From SZUA-584 sp964441275 (lineage in GTDB: Bacteria > Bacillota > Clostridia > Christensenellales > SZUA-584): 10,489 nucleotides of DNA. Location: assembly GCA_964441275.1 (NCBI GenBank), contig CAYTUG010000033.1, forward strand, positions 1 to 10,489, given 5' to 3'. The position numbers and the translations under genes were made by a program. How positions within the stretch are numbered: the first letter of the stretch is position 1; each line of letters begins with the position of its first letter. Shown piece after piece: positions 7,336 through 10,489 of this stretch. Below the pieces are notes generated by a model. The model was not told where the DNA came from. It did no database searches and saw nothing but the letters and a program-made list of their open reading frames with translations.

Positions 7336-8464
7336 GCATTGCGGACAGGGTCATTAATTCGGCAACCTCCCGTCTTTTTTCAAGAGACGGATGCACATAA
7401 TTGTTGTAAGTTGTCTCTACTCTTCTGTGGCCAAGGATTTCTGAAACGGTTTTCACCTCGGCGTTGCGTTCAATTGCAATCGTCGCAAAGGTGTGCCGTG
7501 TTATGTTTGCGGTTATCCTCTTTATGCCAGCATTTTTGCAAATGGTCTCAAGCGCTCGATTATAGTTTCGAGGATTTAAGTATGTCCCTTTTAAAGAACA
7601 AAACACAATGCCATTATCTTTAAAGCCTTGTGCAAATCTTTTCTTCTTAAGCGCCTTGAGTAACCGCACGTTATCTTGGCTGAGAGGAATGGTCCTGTAA
7701 CCGCAATCCGTCTTTGTTGCATGCTGTGCTTTAAGAATTTCTTTACCCCGCTCGTCTTTGCAGCGTATAAGCGTTTTACTGACTTTAACTTCGGCTCTTA
7801 TCAAGTCAACGTCTTGCCATTCAAGAACAAGTAATTCTCCGGGTCTCATGCCTGTACCAAGCCCTATTACTATTGCCTCGTAAATATGATATTTGCGCGC
7901 TTGAGCTAATAGCTTACCGATATCGCAAACGGCAATGCTTTCAATTTGCGGTTTCTCAAGCTTAGGCAGTTTTAGGCCGCTCAATAGATCCTTTAAAATC
8001 AGTTCATTGTCTTTTGCAACGTGAAAAGCCATCTTTAGCATACTTTTTATTTTTCTCAACGTAGACGGTGCATATTTTTGAGACAACTCGTTAAATGCTT
8101 GCTGCAGCATTAGCGGCGTTAGACTTTTGAGCTGAACATTACCTATTAGCGGTACAATGATCTTGTCGATAACCGTACGATACGTATTGAACGTCTGCTC
8201 CCTGATGTGATCACGCATGTATGTGTTCAACCAAACGTTCAGCCATGTCTTGAGTTTTTGCTTTGACGGCTCAAAAAATGTTCCCGCATCAATCTGCGCT
8301 TTAAGTTTTACGAGCTGCGTTTGGACTTCCGTTTTACGTTTACAAGTTACATGTTTATATATTGGCTTTCCATTGTATTTTGTTCCTACTTTTATCCTTC
8401 CTTCGTAGACCTTACGGTCTTCTTGATAATAGATTGTACCAGTGCCTTTATTCCTTTTTGACAT
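7325..8464 (-). CDS. int: Tyrosine recombinase (site-specific integrase of an integrative element)
   Basis: The integrase would insert and excise the element at an att site, probably the tRNA-Thr 3' end. The 379 residues have three parts: an N-terminal arm-binding domain (about 1-62, starting MSKRNKGTGTIYYQ), a core-binding SAM-like domain (about 68-168) and the catalytic domain (about 175-370). Likely active-site residues are R207 (GTGMRPGE), K251 (HATKTD), R323, H346 (ILGHRR) and the nucleophile Y356 (TTYNNYVHP). The HxxR motif reads NITR here, so Asn320 stands where His is usual. The start ATG (8462-8464) has AAGGAGT (complement of 8473-8479) eight bases ahead, in the 17-nt gap after the xis-like gene, so the two are probably co-transcribed. 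The C-terminus points at the tRNA. Confidence 0.93.
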   Translation of the reverse strand: MSKRNKGTGTIYYQEDRKVYEGRIKVGTKYNGKPIYKHVTCKRKTEVQTQLVKLKAQIDAGTFFEPSKQKLKTWLNVWLNTYMRDHIREQTFNTYRTVIDKIIVPLIGNVQLKSLTPLMLQQAFNELSQKYAPSTLRKIKSMLKMAFHVAKDNELILKDLLSGLKLPKLEKPQIESIAVCDIGKLLAQARKYHIYEAIVIGLGTGMRPGELLVLEWQDVDLIRAEVKVSKTLIRCKDERGKEILKAQHATKTDCGYRTIPLSQDNVRLLKALKKKRFAQGFKDNGIVFCSLKGTYLNPRNYNRALETICKNAGIKRITANITRHTFATIAIERNAEVKTVSEILGHRRVETTYNNYVHPSLEKRREVAELMTLSAMQNR

Positions 8465-8481
8465 ACAGTGTCACTCCTTTT

Positions 8482-8721
8482 TTATTTCAGGAGCCATTTC
8501 ATCAACTCGTCTTTTCTAACACGAAATTGACCCGCGATCTCAATCTTCGGAAAATCTGCGCTATTGAACACTTGATACGCGCTGTTTCGTCCGATTTGAA
8601 GCAATCGCGAAACCTCATTTACAGTCAAGAATAAAGGCATTTCGTCAAAACTCTTTATGCAATTGTCAAGGTTCTTTGAATTCATTTTATCACATACCTT
8701 TTCATTGTCCAATGTGTTCAT
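8482..8721 (-). CDS. Excisionase-family helix-turn-helix protein
   Basis: This small DNA-binding protein of 79 residues ends in an excisionase/MerR-type HTH: FLTVNEVSRLLQIGRNSAYQ, then VFNSADFPKIEIAGQFRVRK and a final ELMKWLL helix. Such proteins next to int act as recombination directionality factors (Xis), bending att DNA to favour excision. Some instead regulate transcription. It lies directly upstream of int with a 17-nt gap. The start is uncertain: ATG at 8721 has no clear ribosome site, and ATG codons at residue 13 (8685) and residue 28 are alternatives, with the domain itself starting near residue 30. I keep the longest form. The role as Xis is inferred from position and fold. Confidence 0.8.
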   Translation of the reverse strand: MNTLDNEKVCDKMNSKNLDNCIKSFDEMPLFLTVNEVSRLLQIGRNSAYQVFNSADFPKIEIAGQFRVRKDELMKWLLK

Positions 8722-8737
8722 AATTTGCTTATGATCT

Positions 8738-8771
8738 TTTATGATTAATATCCGGTTATCGTAACAATAAC
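8738..8771 (-). promoter_or_regulatory. Candidate xis-int promoter with overlapping palindromic operator
   Basis: On the minus strand TTGTTA (8767-8762) and CATAAA (8743-8738), 18 bp apart, form a weak promoter. The -35 lies inside a 17-bp near-palindrome at 8755-8771 (GTTATCGTAACAATAAC), where seven of eight pairs match around a central base. TTATGAT also occurs twice exactly 10 bp apart (8729-8735 and 8739-8745). This looks like a repressor or Xis binding site controlling the operon. Confidence 0.4.
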
Positions 8772-8790
8772 TTTTTTGGGCTTCGTAAAC

Positions 8791-8807
8791 GGCAATTGGC
8801 TATTGCC
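8791..8807. repeat. Inverted repeat GGCAAT/ATTGCC
   Basis: A perfect 6-bp inverted repeat (8791-8796 and 8802-8807) has a 5-nt spacer. On the minus strand its first arm overlaps the codons of the three-codon open frame at 8800-8811. No T-run follows on either strand, so it is not a terminator. Confidence 0.5.
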
Positions 8808-8830
8808 CCATAGGAATCTCACCTCCCCCT
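8800..8830 (-). promoter_or_regulatory. Possible three-codon leader frame with perfect Shine-Dalgarno
   Basis: On the minus strand GGAGGTGA (8826-8819) is fully complementary to the 16S anti-SD and lies seven bases before ATG GGG CAA TAG (8811-8800), a frame coding only Met-Gly-Gln. It lies about 80 nt upstream of the xis-like gene and its codons sit in a hairpin arm. It could be a leader peptide, or just the remaining start of a lost gene. Confidence 0.3.
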
Positions 8831-9050
8831 CAGCGAGCGGGACGCACTCTGGAACCTAATCTCGACTATGCGTAAGTATCATTATCTCTTCATGTGGGTT
8901 ATGGCCAAGAGCCCGCCGCGGCTCTTCAGTGCTTTGGCATTGATCGCTCGCGCTTTCGCGGTCGTGGCGTACCTGCACTTGGCTTTCCCTCATCAGACAC
9001 ATAAAGAAACGTATCCACGATGCCCTTGATATGAAGTTTCCAAAGATCAA

Positions 9051-9127
9051 AGGGGGTTATTTTTGCTCATTTTATTTCCCATTGCGACTTTTTCGCCCGT
9101 TAATCAAAGCTGCAAAAAAATCCCCCT
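9051..9127. repeat. 16-bp inverted repeat with 45-bp spacer
   Basis: AGGGGGTTATTTTTGC (9051-9066) and GCAAAAAAATCCCCCT (9112-9127) are inverted copies matching at 14 of 16 positions. No gene lies between them. The arms contain homopolymer runs, which raises the chance of coincidence, but the G5/C5 ends and the GC ends match exactly. The function is unknown. Confidence 0.55.
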
Positions 9128-9166
9128 ATATACAAGGCATCAAGAAGGCGCCAAATGCAACCTACA

Positions 9167-9631
9167 TCAATAAAAAGTTAGTATTTTTTTTATTCGTGCA
9201 ATCCTGTTTGATATTGCTTGCCTTGACACGCCGAAAATGACCGCAATCTGTTTGTGCGTATACCCTTCAATAAAATATGTCAGAACGTCTAGTTGTCCTT
9301 TTGATAAATGCTTTAGCCTTTCATAAAGGTGCTTATTTTCAATGTATTCAATCCATTGTGGGCAAGACATCTCGAAGTAAATATCTGATATTGCCAGCGC
9401 CTTGCATTTTGAAAGGTATTTTTCTTCGCTGCCCTCGTTCACATCAGAAAGAAAACATGATTGTAGAGGTTGAGTATGAGTCCTGTATCTGCGTCGGCTA
9501 TTAAATTCTTTAAGATCAATTTTACGCACTTCGCTAATTGCTTTATCACTCATTCCTGCATCCTTATACTGTTTTTTAAGTAAAGCCCATTCTTCATCAA
9601 ACTTCCGCTTTTCTATGTAATAATTGAACAT
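9167..9631 (-). CDS. Sigma-70 region 4-like helix-turn-helix regulator of the integrative element
   Basis: The 154-residue cytoplasmic protein is likely a transcription regulator of the element. The C-terminus (about 108-152) is a sigma-70 region 4-type HTH: LSKGQLDVLTYFIEGYTHKQ followed by IAVIFGVSRQAISNRIARIK. The middle holds a segment FNSRRRYRTHTQP (43-55), like one I associate with sigma-like proteins of clostridial integrative elements. No region 2 is visible, so it is not a full sigma factor. Tn916 Orf7 is a comparable sigma-like protein in the same position before xis and int and activates excision and transfer genes. The role here is inferred from that. The ATG at 9631 has GGAGG (complement of 9640-9644) eight bases ahead. 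A long structured leader precedes it. Confidence 0.75.
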   Translation of the reverse strand: MFNYYIEKRKFDEEWALLKKQYKDAGMSDKAISEVRKIDLKEFNSRRRYRTHTQPLQSCFLSDVNEGSEEKYLSKCKALAISDIYFEMSCPQWIEYIENKHLYERLKHLSKGQLDVLTYFIEGYTHKQIAVIFGVSRQAISNRIARIKKILTFY

Positions 9632-9643
9632 TTTTGTAACCTC

Positions 9644-9846
9644 CGATTTTTATTGATTTGCGCTTTCAAAATCGAAGTCAGGGATATCTCGCTACGGCTT
9701 CAAGCCACGTAGAAATTTTCATAAAACCCTTTCCGCCTTTGAAGCGAAGAAGGGTCTTATAACTTAATCCGGCGAAAAAATACGCCTGACATGAATAGCT
9801 TCAAAAGCTAAACTTGTCGGCGCGTAATCTCGCTCCTACGGGATTA
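9644..9846 (-). promoter_or_regulatory. Structured leader with five tandem hairpins before the sigma-like gene
   Basis: The 280 bp between the zinc-ribbon and sigma-like genes have no clear gene but can fold, in minus-strand order, into hairpins at 9846-9825 (8-bp stem with one C-A mismatch), 9822-9783, 9760-9721 (11-bp arms with one mismatch), 9712-9692 (8 bp with a 2-nt bulge) and 9674-9644 (CGATTTT/AAAATCG). The last stem ends on the first G of the Shine-Dalgarno GGAGG. Short open frames cross the region but none has a start and ribosome site. It reads as a regulatory leader or a structured RNA. Pairings were found by eye, and no energy was calculated. Confidence 0.5.
9775..9822 (-). terminator. 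Terminator-like hairpin in the leader of the sigma-like gene
   Basis: On the minus strand CGCCGACA (9822-9815) pairs with TGTC-A-GGCG (9791-9783, one bulged base), with an inner perfect stem TAGCTT/AAGCTA. TA and six T residues (9780-9775) follow. The T-run is followed at once by CGCC (9774-9771), which could instead pair with the GGCG arm and break the terminator. It may end the zinc-ribbon transcript, or serve as an attenuator. Confidence 0.55.
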
Positions 9847-9911
9847 TCAATACCCGCGTTTCCGGAATGCTGGCTCGTACAAAATCCTTATATGTAGTTT
9901 TTTTATTTATA

Positions 9912-10106
9912 TCATTCCATTACACCAACAAAGACACGGCAGGAAGGACATCGCGTTTCTTCCCTGTATAAGTTAACACGTTCTTCATCGCGTATCTCAA
10001 TAATTGGTTGTGTTCTTGTGTCGCGCCGTACTATCATCAATTTGCGCTTACAGGCAGGGCAACAGACAGAATGTCTATATGAGCTTTTGATTGCGTTTTT
10101 GCTCAT
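9912..10106 (-). CDS. Small zinc-ribbon protein of the integrative element
   Basis: The 64-residue protein has two CPxC knuckles, CPAC (C16, C19) and CPSC (C53, C56), plus C15, and a basic stretch between them (KRKLMIVRRDTRTQ). The spacing suits a zinc ribbon that binds one Zn ion, and such small proteins are common cargo or regulators in clostridial integrative elements. I do not recognise a named family, and the function (DNA, RNA or protein binding) is open. The start is well supported by GGAGG (complement of 10113-10117) six bases before the ATG. It has its own candidate promoter upstream, and the sigma-like gene follows after 280 nt. Confidence 0.7.
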   Translation of the reverse strand: MSKNAIKSSYRHSVCCPACKRKLMIVRRDTRTQPIIEIRDEERVNLYREETRCPSCRVFVGVME

Positions 10107-10135
10107 GAAGAACCTCCAGTCATATATTTATCTAA

Positions 10136-10181
10136 AATATACCACAAACGGACAAACAATAGCGGAACGCCTGTTCGCTAT
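10136..10181 (-). promoter_or_regulatory. Candidate promoter and operator of the zinc-ribbon gene
   Basis: On the minus strand TGG-TATATT (10144-10136) is an extended -10 element about 30 bp before the ATG. An inverted repeat ATAGCG-G-AAC / GTTCGCTAT (10159-10181, nine pairs with one bulged base, GCCT spacer) lies at about the -35 position and is a likely repressor or activator site. A second palindrome TTCAAA-tt-TTTGAA is at 10203-10216. Confidence 0.4.
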
Positions 10182-10260
10182 GCTAATAATACATATGAGG
10201 AGTTCAAATTTTTGAATAGATAAATTAATTGCACAAATTGACTCTGATAATTGACACTCA

Positions 10261-10489
10261 TTATTCTATAAGTTTGTTAAACATATTGGATAGTAAGGTT
10301 GTCCTAAGCCGCTTCTGACCCTCTCTGTGATCGCGCTCAACTTCTCCGTTGCGCATTGGTGTATAAGGACGTATCAGTGCCTGATGTCAAACCACATGGC
10401 TTTGCGCTCAAAGAGAGTGGGCAGTTCGTGTTTGGAAGACGAGAAACAGTTGGTAAACTCAAAGCCGTTGCTGGTCTGCACGCATTCTA
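10261..10489 (-). pseudogene. Decayed IS481-like DDE transposase, C-terminal part (runs off the window edge)
   Basis: Reading from the right edge, one frame gives ECVQTSNGFEFTNCFSSSKH, then a segment ending FDIRH and a TGA. A second frame continues IRPYTPMRNGEVERDHREGQ and ends KLIE with TAA at 10261-10263. Together they match the catalytic core of rve-type transposases (usual form QTDNGFEFTNRF, then IRHKLIRPYTPRHNGKVERSHRED). The Asp of QTDNG is Ser here, and about four bases are missing between H and IRP, which causes the frameshift and stop. The glutamate of VERDH remains. So it is inactive on two counts. The 5' part lies outside the window. An IS481 assignment is from memory of the motif; a related IS3-like group is possible. 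Confidence 0.75.

Larger units (their letters stand above)
8722..9166. other. 445-bp non-coding region between the xis-like and sigma-like genes
   Basis: I see no convincing gene. The stretch from about 8820 to 9030 is clearly richer in G and C than its surroundings and holds a 7-bp hairpin AAGAGCC/GGCTCTT (8907-8926) and a smaller one CGCG-CTTT-CGCG (8949-8960). Open frames here on the minus strand are short and shift between frames. One short segment ends AINAKALKSRGGLLAITHMK before a stop, and may be a decayed gene end. The region also contains a three-codon open frame with a strong ribosome site and a long spaced inverted repeat, listed separately. In Tn916-type elements the matching gap before xis is also non-coding. 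Confidence 0.5.

Noticed and set aside
7240..7623. 127-codon forward open frame across the int 3' end
   Set aside because: It is antisense to the integrase catalytic domain, and its composition mirrors the complement of int.
8819..8850. Group II intron 5' end (GTGCG-like start on the minus strand)
   Set aside because: No domain V-like hairpin or intron-encoded reverse transcriptase is visible in the window.
8856..9050. 64-codon minus-strand open frame in the GC-rich island
   Set aside because: No ribosome site or family is seen, and neighbouring frames give equally plausible peptides, so it is treated as non-coding or relict.
9031..9240. 69-codon forward open frame
   Set aside because: It overlaps the spaced inverted repeat and the end of the sigma-like gene on the other strand, and shows no motif.
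9644..9846. CRISPR array reading of the repeated hairpins
   Set aside because: The hairpins differ in sequence and spacing; there are no identical direct repeats with unique spacers and no cas genes.

Overview
The window looks like part of a chromosome from a Firmicute, most likely an uncultured gut-type clostridium. The pointers are strong GGAGG-type ribosome sites, a ComFB-type protein, the Firmicute form of the mnmE/mnmG/tilS/hpt genes, and an integrative element whose xis/int and sigma-like genes resemble the right end of Tn916/Tn1549-type elements. Family names come from reading the proteins; no database was searched, and the organism cannot be named more closely.

Layout. Bases 1-1188 are an IS30-family insertion sequence with inverted ends and a transposase broken by a +1 frameshift. 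Bases 1220-1660 hold a self-contained ComFB-like gene with its own promoter and terminator. Bases 1725-6889 are a compact forward cluster: mnmE, mnmG, tilS, hpt. The first three modify the wobble base of tRNAs (MnmE-MnmG make cmnm5U34, TilS makes lysidine at C34 of tRNA-Ile2), and hpt salvages purines. mnmE and mnmG are 2 nt apart, and tilS and hpt overlap by 8 nt. tilS follows mnmG after 66 nt and has no clear Shine-Dalgarno site. A complete tRNA-Thr(GGT) gene with its own promoter follows at 7112-7187.

From the 3' end of that tRNA to the right edge lies one end of an integrative element, with all genes on the minus strand and the integrase next to the tRNA. In the order they would be transcribed: a small zinc-ribbon protein, a sigma-70 region 4-like regulator, an excisionase-like HTH protein and a tyrosine recombinase. 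This is the usual regulation/excision module of an ICE. The conjugation genes and the other att site would lie beyond 10489. At the right edge a decayed IS481-like transposase fragment has landed upstream of the zinc-ribbon gene.

The most interesting unexplained parts are non-coding stretches inside the element. One is a 280-nt leader before the sigma-like gene that can fold into five tandem hairpins, one of them terminator-like with a mutually exclusive alternative pairing. Another is a three-codon open frame with a perfect Shine-Dalgarno upstream of xis. There is also a palindrome over the likely xis promoter and a long spaced inverted repeat. The integrase carries Asn where the HxxR motif normally has His.
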